From Kondoa malvinella (Eukaryota; Basidiomycota; Agaricostilbomycetes; Agaricostilbales; Kondoaceae), in the NCBI GenBank assembly GCA_039545315.1, contig BCIM01000006.1, positions 434,001 to 498,000 on the forward strand: a DNA stretch of 64,000 nucleotides. Reading direction: 5' to 3'. Shown piece by piece: positions 1 to 13,972 of the stretch. The notes beneath the pieces were generated by a model, which worked only from the letters and a program-made list of their open reading frames with translations, ran no database searches and had not been told where the DNA came from. Numbering within the stretch: the stretch's first letter is position 1; every line of letters begins with the position of its first letter. The position numbers were made by a program, and so were the translations under genes.

Positions 1-40
1 TGGTCCATTCACTGTATACTGATCTTGAGTCGAATCAAAG

Positions 41-1103
41 GCTGCCGAGACCGATGAGCAAATGCGCGAACGTCGAAGGTGCGAAGCTGTCGCGAAAGCT
101 ATCTTGGCGCACAAGCAAGAGGCACAAGAACAACCTGAAGGCGCAGCAGAGGGCGACGAGCTACAGAGGAAGATCAGCGTGGCGATGAAGAACACTGCTA
201 CTGAGATTGCAGCTGAGAAGAGGCACGACGAAGAGCTACGAGCTCAAGGTATTGAGCCTGAGTCGAAGAGTATGCCCAAGGGTAGACAAGGCCGAGCGAC
301 CACACGCAGAACATCTGGAAAGAGCGCTCAAACCACCCCTTCAGATGACGGACCTGAACTTCACGGGGCTCAACCTCAATGGTCACCTGCCAATCCCTAC
401 GAGCGGGGCTACCATGTAAGCTTAGATGCTCCAGGTCATCGGTCCCAATTGAATTGATTTCCAGGAATATCAGCAGATGCCGAGTACGTTACGTTCACAA
501 ACCCGCAGGCTGAATCTAAACACATTTGCAGTGATGCACAGCAATCTGCCAATGTCGGGATCGAGCCTACATGGCATGGCACCCTATCAAAATTACCCTG
601 CGGGCTATGCACCTCAAGACAGGCATTATGCCTCAGAGCAGCATCCTCTCGGTGCATACCCGTGAGCATCGCTTATCTTGTTGCCCATCTGCATCTGAAG
701 CCGAGATATCCTTTCTAGTCCACGACGGGAGTCCATCTTCTTTCGCGACACAGCTCGCGACTTAGGTCTTGGTGTCGAAGGACAAAATTACGGTCACCAT
801 GGGCTTCCCTCGCCAAGTCGCATGGAAGCGTTTCCAACCGATGCAGCATACTATCAGCCCACTGGACAAGTGAATGGATCAGCAGCTGGTAGCCGCGGCT
901 CGCCTGTCGAATACGAACATCCAAACTCGCCGCCGATGAACTGGAGACAGCAAATGCATCAAGGCTACCCTCACGGCCAACAGCCACCTTTCGACTCTTA
1001 TCGCATAGCTGGATATGCAGAAAGCCCTTCCGATCCGCATTATCACCAGTCGACGCTTCCGCAAACTCCTCAAACCACCTGGAACTATTCTGAGGATCGC
1101 TAG
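41..1103 (+). CDS. C-terminal part of an unrecognised low-complexity protein
   Basis: The gene begins before the window. The first visible exon opens after an acceptor near 40, because the frame is closed by a stop at 26-28. Inferred exons are about 41-415, 465-483, 532-661 and 719-1103; the three introns (48-57 nt) keep one frame to the stop. The first part is charged and probably helical, with Lys/Arg/Glu-rich segments such as AKAILAHKQEAQEQ. The rest is rich in Pro, Gln, Ser, Tyr and His, as in disordered tails of fungal transcription regulators. I do not recognise a domain, and the N-terminal half that might carry one lies outside. It runs tail to tail with the KIN1-like kinase, with 163 bp between the stop codons. 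The role is unknown. Confidence 0.6.
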
Positions 1104-1266
1104 GGCTGCTATGTCGGAGCAAGAATGCAGTTGCTTGTGTCTTACGTTTAGTTCAGCTTGGAAAGTTCAGCTTGGCACATGGTATGAGAATCGGCATGTG
1201 GTGTACAGTAACCTTTCTTGTTTATAAATCACAAGACATTAGTGGTGTACAATGAATCCTTATGCT

Positions 1267-4200
1267 CTACAGTTTCAGCTCTCCCAATACTCGTCGCGCT
1301 GTTAGCAGCATGTAAGCTAGACTCGCGTTGTATTGGCATGCAGCACCAACCTAGCATTGAATAAGACCAAGAATCGCCCGATCGCCTGCGGAATTGTATT
1401 CCATGCATAGATATCAACGGTAATTTGACTAGACATGATCAGCTCAAAAACAGCCGATTGATAGCCAGCTAACACTCACCAATTAGAACGTCGAAAGTAA
1501 CAACTAGCTGGTTGGTAAGAGCTGCTGTGGCAGCTTCTGATCTTGCTTCCGTGGTGAGGTTTTGCCCAAGAGTTCCACTAGAGATGCCATTTCTGGGTGA
1601 ACCCAGTGCGGTAAAAGACGAGGAGGACATGGGGTTATGAAGCGAATTTTGAGACTCTTCTGGGGCTCCAGGCAGGTCTTTGTCAAGATCTTTATCTTTG
1701 CTGAAAGGCGACCGTGTCAGGCCACCAAGGCGCGAAGGTCTTCGCTTGATCGCTTCAGGTTGCGGATGCCCGACTGAAGCCAGGTCGATACTCGGCGCAT
1801 GAGCACACTCAAAGCCAGACTTGATAGCTCGATGTTGCACACCAAGTCGATCCAACACTCGTATGATGTCGTCTCGAATGACATCCGGAGGCTTTGTGGA
1901 CGTTGTTGCGACTGAGAACAGACCTTTCAAATAGACTGGCTTGATTTCGTCATTCGGTGCGAAGGTAGGCGAGACGCCTTGCGTAGTCGGTGCAGCAGTT
2001 GGCGTCCTCGCGGTATCAATGTCCAGCGGTTGCTGCGATTCTTCGGGTGCTTCTTCCAGCATGTATCCGGTAGAAGCAGTTCGTGACCGCTTTCTCGAGG
2101 TTATCGAAGACTGCCTCATTCGATCGCCCAGGGTGTTTGCTCGACCAAGCGATGCTGCGCCTGTCCCACTTCCGACCGACACGCTTCTGGAATGGCTAGG
2201 TCCCAGGGTTCCGCCAGCAGACCCAGACCGAGCCAAATTCTGTGCTTGCATCGAGGGCCGATCTATTGGAGCTCTACCAAGCCCGACCGGATCGCCCTCG
2301 TTGACTTGAGGTAGTGCAGCAACCGGACCCTTGGAACTAGATTTGTGCCCAGTTCCGCTGATGCTGGTCCGAGGCCGATGTCTTTTGTAGTCAGAATCAG
2401 CCAGCGATGGAGACCGGCCAAGCAGTGAGTTGAAACGACGAGCAAAGCCACCTTGACTGGCAAGCGGGATGTCATCATCGTGATCTTGAGGGTAGTCTGC
2501 TTCTGCTGCAAGAGGTGCTGATGACGCCAGTACGCTTCTGCGTTTGTTCGCCGTGTCGACGACCGGTATCTGCATCGGTTGCGTCGTGGCGGAAAAGCCA
2601 CTTTGCATATTAGGCGATGTTGGTGCAGATGCTGGTACGCGCGACTGCCTTCTTCCAGCTGAATTGAAATTCTTGCGAGAAAAGTCCTCCTCTGTCGGAA
2701 GGGCAATTGAATTGGCAGTAGCGGGGCGCATACTTTCTTCACCATTCGTGCGCACTCGGACTCGAGGCGTTGTTGGTGCAAACGCGATGGCGCCATCGGA
2801 CGGTGGACGACTGCCATCTTGCACAGGATGTTGAGCGGCCACAGGCGGAGTTGGTGCTTGCACAGAGTACGCTTGAGCAGGCGCCGGCGGAGGAAGTGGA
2901 CCATTGAGAGAAATGGTAGAAGACGCGAAGACACCAGGTCCCCACAATTTTTCGCGCTCGATCTTCTCATGGACAAGATGGTAAATAGATACGAGCGGAT
3001 GAAAGCCTCGCGTCGGATTGAGGCTACTTGGCTTTGGCGGCTGGACGCCATTGGCGAGGTTTGGATCTTCAGAAGGTAGATGGAAGTCGCCCTGTTTGGG
3101 CGAAGTAGGCGAAAGAGCTGCGGAGACGCTGCCCGTGATTTTCTTCCGGTAGAAATCAAAGCCAGAGAAACGCTTGTTGCTTGTAGGAGATTTGGCGCTG
3201 CCGAAACCGCGACTGTCCGGGCGATCGAAAGAGTCTCTGGCTACACCTCTGGCGACGTTGTAGGCTTTGACAGTGGCCAGGTAGAGCTCAGAAGACAGGA
3301 CTTCTTCCAGCTTGTCTTCAATCTCTTTCACAGTGCCGAACTCGAAGCCAGTCATTCCCTTCAAGACTTCAGGATCCAGCTCGCCTGCTACGAGAGGTTC
3401 GCGAGCTGGAATGTGCGGATCAGCCGGAGTGTCGAAGCCTTTGACCATCCAAGGATGAGCCAGAATTTCATTCATGTTGGCTCGATGAGCAGGATTCGTG
3501 ACGAGCATGCGCGACAAGATATGTTTGCACTCTACAGGATCGCGCATCAGCTCAATACGTATGTGGACAGCTGCTGTATACCTGTACTGAGCCATGCTGG
3601 GTATTCCACCAAGCCACGCTTGATCTTTGCATGCAATGCCGGCATGCTTTGATCATCAAACGGCACTTTGCCGCAAACCAGAACATATAGGACAATGCCA
3701 AGCGACCAGATGTCGACTTCTGGTCCAGTATAAGGTTTTGCATTGAGTAGTTCGGGCGCGGCAAAGTATAGAGAACCGCAGAAGGTTGAAAGATGAGTAA
3801 CAGGTGAGTACAGATTTGATAGACCAAAGTCGATGATTTTGATGTTGCCAGTATTACTGATGAGAATGTTTTCGATTTTGAGATCTGAAGAAAGCATCAA
3901 CGACAGATCTCAATTGAGCATTGATACCATACCTCGATGGACAATGTTATTGGCATGACAGTACTCTAGCGCACTGCCCATTTGTCTAGCAAATTTGCGA
4001 GCACTACGCTCTCGTAGCCGGCCGTGAGCGATAATGTAATCGAGCATTTGCCCGCCATTGACATATTCGAAGATCATGTAGTGGTGATTCGGATAAACGG
4101 ACATGGATTTCATGCCACAGATGTAAGGATGGTGTAACAGGAGGACGATGCTAGCTTCTCGTATTGTTCGCACTTCTTTCGATAGATCTTTAGCATGCGC

Positions 4201-5422
4201 TTTGTCTAGGAAGGAGGGAGTAGCTTTGAGCTGGCCTGTGGTGTCTTCCGACGCGCCATTGGAGTGCTTGCTGTCTGCATTCGAGGGTCTGCGCGAGCGA
4301 TGCTTGTCTGGATGCGTTTGTTGAGCGGCATATTGAGCTTGTGCAGACGCTGTTGATGTAAAGCGGGGAATGATTTTGACAGCAACCTGCGTAAACAGAG
4401 TCAGCTGGAAGGACAGTGCAAGCATCGCAAAGACATGCCTTTTCTCCAGTGACGGTACTTGTCGCCAGCTTGACCTTTCCCATACTGCCAGCACCAACAG
4501 TCTTTCCCAAGGTCCATTCACCTAATTGCCTGCGACTCCCATTACTCGCGATAGCTCCAGATCCATTCTGAGTGCTCGACTTTGCCGAATCCCTTGATTT
4601 GCTTGATGCAGGATCTGACGGCCTTGTCCGGTCTTTGTCTCGCCGCGAGCTAGTCGCGCCATGAAAGCTGGGTATCTCGGGTATCGCTGACTTGTCAAGA
4701 TCCGTTGATTGTTTGCGAGCGGATCTAGAGCCGCTGTCGCTGGCAGTTGACGCATTGGAAGCACTTCTTCTGGGCTGTCTTGACAGGTTGTTGGCCTGAT
4801 TCGTAGAGCCAGCAAGGACTTCAGTATGGTCAGCAGCGCCAACAGTACTGGCTGGAAAACTGTTATCGTGTCCAGCACGGGCTTGATCTCCGGAACTATT
4901 CGAGACGGAATACGATGTAGAAGCGACTGGGCTAGATGAAGTAGGCTGCGGACCAATAGGTGTAGCTTGACCTTCGTCCAAAGGTGAGTTTGCAGAAGGC
5001 GCAATACTTGTGCGGGCAAGGTCTTCAGGCAACGTGTCGAACCCATCTGCTGCACGATCCACGCGCATGCCTCGAGCATTGTTGGCAATCAAAATGGGCT
5101 GACTGGATCCAGAGCCTTCATAGAGCGGACCGACTGAAGAGGATCTCGAATGCAGGAAAGACGCGGTAGAGTCGTAACTATCTTGCTGCTCTGCAGGATG
5201 ATGCTGTGTGATAACGTCTTCTCGCGATTGAGGCGGCGATGAGGAGAAGGGCTGATTGTTTGGCAGCACATGAGGCGCTGCGCTTAAGCTGGAAGGCAGC
5301 GGTTGCAATTCATCTCGAGCTTCATGCCTCAGCGCATCCGAGGAGGTTGTGCCATTCCGCGTCGCTGGCAAGTCCAACACAGGTTCAGTGGCAGCAACAG
5401 GGTGCTCAGTAATCTTGTCCAT
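1267..5422 (-). CDS. KIN1: KIN1/PAR-1/MARK-family serine/threonine kinase
   Basis: Six inferred exons (5422-4439, 4386-3933, 3884-3582, 3531-1480, 1428-1351, 1298-1267) give 1300 codons in one frame. A disordered Ser-rich head of about 300 residues precedes the kinase domain: glycine loop GAGSMGKV, catalytic lysine in VAVKII, HRDLKIEN (formed across an intron), DFGLSN and APELL. An insertion of about 50 residues follows the VAVK strand. A long disordered linker leads to a C-terminal KA1 domain ([16 protein letters not shown] ... VLGELKL), which in this family binds acidic lipids and restrains the kinase. Family members act at the cell cortex in polarity, exocytosis and septation. The first intron (4387-4438) appears to be GC-AG (AAG|gcatgt), since only it joins GEK to VAVK. 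The two last exons, which complete KA1, are easily missed by automated calling. Confidence 0.93.
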
Positions 5423-5705
5423 CTACTCCTGCAGAATTCGCAGCGAATATTATTGAAGCTTCGTTCGCCTTGTCCTGCCTGATCTTTCGGAAAGCGAGGA
5501 CGTAGCACTGGCTGAATACAGCGAGGGTCGGTATTGTCAACTCAAGACTGGGCTTCTGGTCAGCACTGCTCAGCCATGCAGCAGCTGCTTGGGGTATATT
5601 GTTGCTGCTCAGCCTCACTCAATTCTCGAGCCAAATGTCGCGCGCGCACGGTCCAAACGCCGAACCGTCATGCTGCTATCAGGCCAAAGCTAGGTCTTAG
5701 ACAGT
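5423..5705. other. 5' flank of the KIN1-like gene
   Basis: No gene is supported here. It is the upstream region of the minus-strand kinase, up to the start of the duplicated tubulin segment. Short open frames lack splice or family support. Confidence 0.5.
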
Positions 5706-6075
5706 AGCTAGGCAGTAAAACAGGAGCACAGCAACATATGACTGCAAAGCGCAATCGATTTCACCCCGTTTTCCACTCGCAGTTGCCCAAAGTCTAAGAA
5801 TCCCTTCACTTTTGTACGCAATCAACTCAGGCCCACTCCTCATCGCCAGATAGATTAAGATAGATAGATGAAGACCCAACGAAGAAGAGAGAGTATATTG
5901 GAATAGCTATTGCGACTAGGATTGATGCTCAGCTCGCACGAAGTCGGTACATCCGCCAAGGACTCACGCATTACTCTTCGAGCACCTCCTCTTCCTGCTC
6001 ATATTCCTCATCATCATCTAAGGATGCCTCTTGGTATTGTTGGTATTCATGTACCAGATCCTGCAAAGCGAGACA
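5706..6075 (-). pseudogene. Truncated copy of the beta-tubulin 3' end
   Basis: This stretch is closely similar to about 10305-10680, in the same orientation. It contains the last beta-tubulin exon with its acceptor, the acidic C-terminal tail, stop codon, and roughly 250 bp of downstream flank. The tail still reads EYQQYQEASLDDDEEYEQ and ends EEEVLEE, with one clear change just before it (LVHEY here, LVQEY in the gene). Upstream of the acceptor similarity fades within about 20-30 bp, and none of the 14 other tubulin exons is recognisable before the KIN1 or DUF6534 genes. I read it as a partial segmental duplication that cannot encode a tubulin. The flank carries several substitutions and small indels, so the copy is not very recent, yet the tail codons are nearly unchanged. 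Confidence 0.85.
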
Positions 6076-7488
6076 ATGGTAGTTTGATGCCGCCAACGTG
6101 CGAACAGGTTGACAGGCAAGCTGGCCAGATCACTGACTGATCGAGTGGGTGCTATCCTGCGACAGACATGTCCTTGCCCAGAAGATGTTGCTTTGCTTTG
6201 CTGTGACTTTTGAGGCCTGGGTAGCGAATTCCGCCATATGACGCAGACAGACACAGTCAAGACCAGGATAGAGACACTATGATGAACGTAGATCCATGGA
6301 CTCCGCAAGAACGACTAAAGTGGAAGTGTCCGACCATTTCCCAAAAATCGCGATTTTCTCAGCCGTAGTGGAATCCAGTTTCTGGGAGTTGCTTGACATC
6401 AGGTTCCTCAAAATCGCGTAGAGCACTTCGAGACTTGACAAACCGTAGCTTCTACAGATTTGTAGATGTGTCTTGCTATCGAGAGAGCTCGTAAATGCAA
6501 GGCAAGGCTCAGAGCATTAGATGTGCTTGCCGCTCTTCTCAGGTCATCAAGGTTCAACGATTTGCTCTCTGTTCCAGCGCGACCGGCACACAGCAGTCAA
6601 GAAGGGACACAGTCGTATTGCTTGCTTTGAATACACGTCTTGAGCCTCTTGAAATGGCAAAGCAGCAGATTTGGCTGCTGGGAACTTCTTGCAACAGCTC
6701 CATATATCAAGCCGAGCACAATCTCGTTCGCAGAGCAGCAAGATATTGTCGTTGGGCTCCTTGCTTGAGCACAACTTGCAAGCCTGTTGTCGTTGCTCGA
6801 CATGAAATTTCAGCCAAGCAGCAGGTCGACCCAATATATCAAGTCATATGAGGCTCTTGTGACCCTATATTGGCTCACGGATCGTCGCTTACTCTTGCAA
6901 CGCATCGCCTTTGTTTGCTCCGACCCCCAGTCGCTTGCTATCATGGCTAGCGATGCATTCCGCATGGAAAGCGCTACTCAAGCTTCAGTCTTCTATAGGA
7001 CAATTACTGTCCAGCTCGTCTGTATCATCTAGAAGGTCGCTTGCATGTGTGCTGCTTGTGCCTGTATTTCGAGTATTGACCCTTGATCCCACTGTCCTTC
7101 GCCTGTTAGCAAGTATCTCTGTCAGCCCTGAGCGCATGGGGAGCTCTTGTTACTCGGAGACGAACACTCTCAGCTTCTTCTGCTTTCACAGCAGCTTCTC
7201 AGGCTGCTGGTGCTGGGGTGTTGATTGCCGACGCCATCCTTACTAAGTTCGGTGTGTGCAATTGTGACGGTGTGTGCAGTTGTGACCTTTCGCTTACTTC
7301 AGAGATCACTTAAAGGGCAGCATAGTAATTCAGCTTATGTACAAATAAGTTATCAGTCTCTCCACATCAGCTATACACTGTCTTCCAATACTCGGTTAAA
7401 AATTATCATCTCACATGCCGGCATGCGTTCTTTTAGGCGATTGCACTTGACCAGGATACGTAAAGTCAAATTCATCGAGTGCAATGTC
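6076..7488. other. Intergenic region without a supported gene
   Basis: About 1.4 kb between the tubulin remnant and the DUF6534 gene. Several open frames of 60-118 codons exist on both strands, but none has family-like sequence or coherent splice signals. One short tandem duplication is visible near 7253-7288 (ggtgtgtgcaattgtgac followed by ggtgtgtgcagttgtgac). It may hold decayed sequence or an RNA gene that I cannot recognise. Confidence 0.45.
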
Positions 7489-9675
7489 CTAAACAGTCTT
7501 ATGAGCACTGGCTAGACCGCGCTCGAGCAGACCTACCGCATCTTTGTCGTTGTCTCCTTGTCTTGCAGGCAGACTTACCGAACGCTCTTCGGCTTTTGGT
7601 CCAGCATGGCCGCCGTGTCCGAAACTGTGGCTGTGTGAGCTGATCTTTCGAGACTTGAAGGAGGGGGCGCCATCCGGTGCCGCGCGACAGGCGAGCTGGA
7701 CGAAGAAGCTGATACAGTACACCTTGGACACTACGAGAATGTGTCATTGCTTAGCTGCAGCTTAGGTTGCTTCGTAAGATGATTACCTGGCTATTGATTG
7801 ACGGGAAGGATTAGCTCGATATCGAGGAAGAGACGAAAGGCATACCATGAGTACACCAGCCACGTAGGTTATGTCTGGCAGTGCCAAGTATGTCTTGACA
7901 AGCGGTCAGCGTTCATATAGATTCAAATGAGGACGACCTACGATCGCTCCAGCCAGAGTCTTCAAATGCAGATTCAGACATGTACGATCCAATCGTCATT
8001 CACTTACGAGCGCTGTAGAAAGAACACAGCTATTCAAAACCACCAGTGCCGTTCTTAGGATGACTTTCCTGCAGGATGATTGTGAGCGTCCGACATTTTT
8101 AACATCAGAGACATTTACTTGGTGTCAACAAAATGAGTCTGCTCGTTCGCTTTGTTGAGTTTCAGCAGCAATGTGACCGTGGTCAGAATATCGACAGCCT
8201 GCTACAGATGAGTACGATAAGGTTTGAGTTGGATTCGCATACCGCTGATGTGCAAAGATAGGCGCCGAAGACTCCTATAGGCGACAGGGGTAAGCATCAC
8301 TCTCGATAGGTAGAGTGACATACCCTTGTACTGCAAAGAGTACTTTGCACCTGCAGGTGTAGGTGCCTACTGAAAATCAGCAAACCAATCTGCTGTTGAA
8401 AGGATAGCAAACATACCCAATTCGGATTAGTGCTCAGATACACGTAGTAGTATCCCTGGCAGCTGGCAATCAGCAACTTGACACACAGTCGTCAAATCGG
8501 CTATCTCACTCCGGCGACTAAGTCTGCAGGACGAATATAAATCAACGTCCAGAAAGTATTTGCGATTGCCTTACAGAGCAGCCCAACACCAAAGACTGCG
8601 GCGAAGACCTTCTTTCGGCCAGTAAAGATCCAACATCGCCTAGACAATTTGTCTGCACGTGTCCGGGGCAGGCCATGTGAGTTCTGACCTTGCGAAATAT
8701 GCCTGAATTGAAGTCGACAAGAATATGTTGAAAGCCAAGGCAGCACTAACAGTCATGTAAATGACGCTCGCCAGCAAAGGCTTATCACATACTTCATTCC
8801 TCTGCGCAAAGTATCATTGAGATGTGAGCAATGAGCTGAGCGAACCAGGCTTACTTTTCTTGCACACTACATAGATATCAGACGTAAGATACGAGAGAGG
8901 AAATCGAAGGCTTACTATGTGTATTCAATATGGCCGAAGTGAGAGCTATACAGCCAAAACAGTCAATAAGGTTGTCAGTCTAGTCGAGGAGTTCTTTTAC
9001 ACGTGTGTACTGTAAAGCTGTTGGTTTCAAGTGTACATGCCAGTGTTGAGTGACTTACGTCCAGAGTGCGGTGAATATCGCGATCGTCTGGCCAGTAGAT
9101 CTGCCGCTTGTCTCAGGATTACATGGTCGACTCTCGTCGATCTTACACCAAGATCACCGCTGCCACCTGTGGTTCAATATGAGTATATACGGCTAGCAGC
9201 GGCCAGGGCAACTTACCATTACGCGCAACCATACTATTGGTCTGATCAGCTGGCGAACTCAAATACTTCTGGAGCGAGCTTGCCCGGATCTTTATTGCCC
9301 CATCGCATGCAATACTGTCATAACATAGCTTAGTCTCGTCTGATAAGTTCCAGGCTATCGTAGCTTACGAAGATAGCCAAACTCTGTTCTCTTGTGTCAG
9401 TTCAAGCCAGGTCCACTATAGATGGCATACCCATACGAATCCCTGTCGCATGTCACATAAGCATAGCTCAGATCGACAGGCAAATTGCCTTGCCTGCAAC
9501 AAGATGTTTGCCACGCCTCTGCTGTGCATCAGAGCTGTGCTTCGCATCGACCGCGCTACCTCACCCTCCGAACTAGGAGCTCGATTCAGACTTGATACAT
9601 AGACTGCACTAGCCGACTGACCCGGCAACCAAGAGAGATGAAAGCGTTGTGATCACGATCCTGAGTCTCAGCCAT
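7489..9675 (-). CDS. DUF6534-type seven-helix membrane protein, micro-exon rich
   Basis: Translating through many small introns gives a multi-helix membrane protein. In order: a short N-terminus from ATG 9673-9675 (MAETQDRDHNAF), helices including GFVWSLAIFYCMRW before an NKDPGKLAPE loop, then TIAIFTALW, AALAFNIFLSTSIQAYFARR, FAAVFGVGLLCKAIANTFW, QAVDILTTVTLLLKLN, and a last pair around TYLALPDITYVAGVLM and VYCISFFVQLACR. This order, with an Arg/Lys loop after QAYFARRCW and the VDILTTVTLLLKL helix, matches DUF6534 proteins common in basidiomycetes, whose function is unknown. A soluble tail of about 70 residues contains HSHSFGHGGHAGPK. The 3' half (7489 to about 8900) is well supported; the first three exons and those near 9000-9250 are tentative. 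Exons of 9, 12 and 4 nt are needed to keep the frame. A GC-AG intron is likely near the 5' end (CAG|gcaagg). Confidence 0.72.
7787..7790 (-). other. Inferred 4-nt micro-exon (CCAG) of the DUF6534 gene
   Basis: Two introns with good ends (7791-7845, gtatgc..atag; 7731-7786, gtaatc..gtag) leave only CCAG between them. With these four bases the preceding frame (..AGVLM) continues as P-V-SKVYCISFF, a normal last helix. Joining the flanking exons directly shifts the frame into unrelated sequence. The alternative is one retained or recursively spliced intron of 115 nt. Confidence 0.6.
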
Positions 9676-10304
9676 ATTAAGTTGTTATCTGGCTGTCTTG
9701 AAGGAGAGATATTCTGCCAGTCTGTGGAGCCTCTGAGGGCGTGGCTTCATTTGTGTTTAGACCTCGAAGAGCTATCGAGTCTTATCGATCCCCGTGGCGG
9801 ATGAAAGACCAGAATGTAGAGGCTCGGGCAGATGAGTGGAGAAGGCAGCTTAAACGGGTGAGAGGCCTTCAGACGAATCAGGTGCTTACTTTACCCAGCT
9901 TTACCTACGGGCAAAGCAAGGGAATGAGCGCCAAAGAGAGATTGAGCGATTCAAGAGAGATGATGATTTGTATAGAGACAGAACAAGATGGGACGCAAAA
10001 CGATGCTGGCACAGCAGTCACATCATCACACGCAGGACTTTGCAAGACGTCTGAGCACGAGTAGGCTAGCAGTGTTGGCTTCGCAATGCTTGACATGAAG
10101 CAATTTGAATTCACGCAATGCTCAACGCGTGTGATCATTCAGACTCTCAGCCTAGGCAGCGGCGTGCTTTTGGGTATGTCTTGCTGCTTTCATTTGGATG
10201 CGAGCGGGAATGTTGCGTGGCTCCAACCATGCCGGGCTATCACTATTCAGTACTAGGAAGTCAAAGCAAAGCTTTGCAGAGCAATTGGGCGGAGGAATCG
10301 AAGC
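9676..10304. other. Intergenic region, probable DUF6534 promoter
   Basis: No supported gene. A 107-codon open frame on the plus strand (9741-10064) is charged and resembles no family I know, and it overlaps the likely 5' flank of the DUF6534 gene. I treat it as chance. Confidence 0.4.
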
Positions 10305-10578
10305 AACTAGGCAGGAGGATTGAAGCACAGTAACATATGAATGGCAAAAAAGCAACGACTTTTAGTTTCCCCCCCGTTTTCCACTCGCAGTTGCCCAAAG
10401 TCTAAGAATCCCTTCGCCTTTGTACGCAATCAACGCAGGCCCACTCCTCATCGCCAGACAGATTAAGATAGATAGATGAAGACCCAACGACGAAGAGAGA
10501 ATATGTTGGAATAGCTATTGCAACTAGCATTGATGATCAGCTCGCACGAAGTTGGTACATCCGCCAAGGACTCACGCA

Positions 10579-12701
<2,123 letters not shown>

Positions 12702-13060
12702 GTCTGGTTATTATTGAAAAAGGGAAAGGAAGAAATAAAGAGTGGCTTGTGGGAATTGAGAAGAGCGAATGCAAAGGCAGCTGTCAGGTGTTTGTAAACT
12801 GGCAAACACGCCAAACAAGGACATCAGCGATTTTGAACTTGAGACGCGCGACAAAGCTCCCGCAATCGAGTGAGTTGCTCAACTGAGGGCCTTCGTCGCC
12901 ACGCTGCACTCACAGAAAGTCAGACAGAGACACGCCGGTGCTATGCAAGCTTGCTTCAGCTCGAAGGGAGGCCTGAGAGGGAGTCCGGAAGCCGAGCCGG
13001 GTCAATTGTTGATTTTGACTGAGTCCTGAAATTCTCTCTCTCTCCCACAGAGAACCCCTC
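12702..13060. promoter_or_regulatory. Shared divergent promoter of beta-tubulin and RPB6
   Basis: 359 bp separate the start codons of two essential, highly expressed genes that point away from each other. A pyrimidine-rich tract (attctctctctctcccac) lies just upstream of the RPB6 start, typical of fungal transcription start zones. I cannot name a specific factor site. Confidence 0.6.
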
Positions 13061-13802
13061 ATGTCTGACGCAGGAGACGATTTCGGAGGCGGTGGAGGTG
13101 CAGAAGAGTATATTTCTTGCTATTCTGGCCGTGTCCGAAGCTAAAGCATGCACACAGTTTCGATGACGAGCCTCAACTTGTAAATTTCAATCTCTGTGCA
13201 ATAGAAGTAGCAGATATTGATTCCGCGAGCTCAGGACGAGGATGATTTACTGAATGAAAGGGACATTGACGAAGAAGGTGGACAAGCAGGGGAAGACGGA
13301 GGGGATGCAGATGATGGTCTGCCTAATCGCATGCACGAGGATGGCGAAGGAGGGCAAGCGAATGGGATAGTGCATTCTGGTGGTGGGCCTGCCAACGGAT
13401 TCACAGAAGGCAACAACAATGCTCAGCCGAATCAGGAACGCTTTACTACACCTTTCATGACAAAATATGAAAAGGCGAGGATATTAGGAACAAGGGCTTT
13501 ACAGATCAGGTCAGTGAGACCTCGCTGGTTTCAGAAATCAGACGATATAGTACTGATCTTGCGACTATCTTGTTGACAGCATGAACGCACCTGTTCTGGT
13601 ACCGCTAGAACCAAACGAGTCAGATCCTCTTGATATTGCAATGAAGGAATTGGCGCAAAAGAAGATACCTCTGGTAGTGAGGCGCTACCTACCTGATGGG
13701 TCCTTTGAGGATTGGAAGTCAGTGAGAGATGCTTAGCTATCAGTCTTGTGCTGATGTGGTGTTTCTTTTGATGACAGTGTCAGCGAACTCATTACAGATT
13801 AA
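13061..13802 (+). CDS. RPB6: RNA polymerase subunit RPB6 (shared by Pol I, II and III)
   Basis: Five exons (13061-13107, 13158-13179, 13235-13509, 13580-13717, 13778-13802) give 169 codons. The acidic, Gly-rich N-terminal region is variable in the family. The conserved core follows: [20 protein letters not shown], then [20 protein letters not shown] and [20 protein letters not shown], ending DWNVSELITD. This subunit (Rpo26/ABC23) stabilises the clamp and the assembly of all three nuclear RNA polymerases. Length and core match fungal RPB6. The last intron falls in the ..DW/NVSEL.. codons and its phase fixes Asn at the junction. It is divergent from beta-tubulin. Confidence 0.97.
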
Positions 13803-13972
13803 CACCTCTCCTCTACTGTTTCTGGGCTCTTGGGGATGTCCTTGTACTTGTATCTGCACTGATGAATTTATTTAAATTCCTGTCACCTGATGCTCGAGTT
13901 TGTTTCATTACACGCCGAGGTATACAAATGCATCGGAATCCCTAGTACTAATACAAAATGACACAACAAGAA

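Noticed and set aside
3532..3581. Frameshift within the KIN1 kinase domain
   Set aside because: A 50-nt intron with normal ends joins LST to [10 protein letters not shown] in phase, so no frameshift is needed.
6495..7246. Two plus-strand frames of 111-118 codons as genes or retroelement remnants
   Set aside because: Composition is that of chance frames; no reverse transcriptase, transposase or terminal repeat is visible.
9741..10064. 107-codon open frame as a gene
   Set aside because: No family resemblance, no intron evidence, and it overlaps the likely promoter of the DUF6534 gene.
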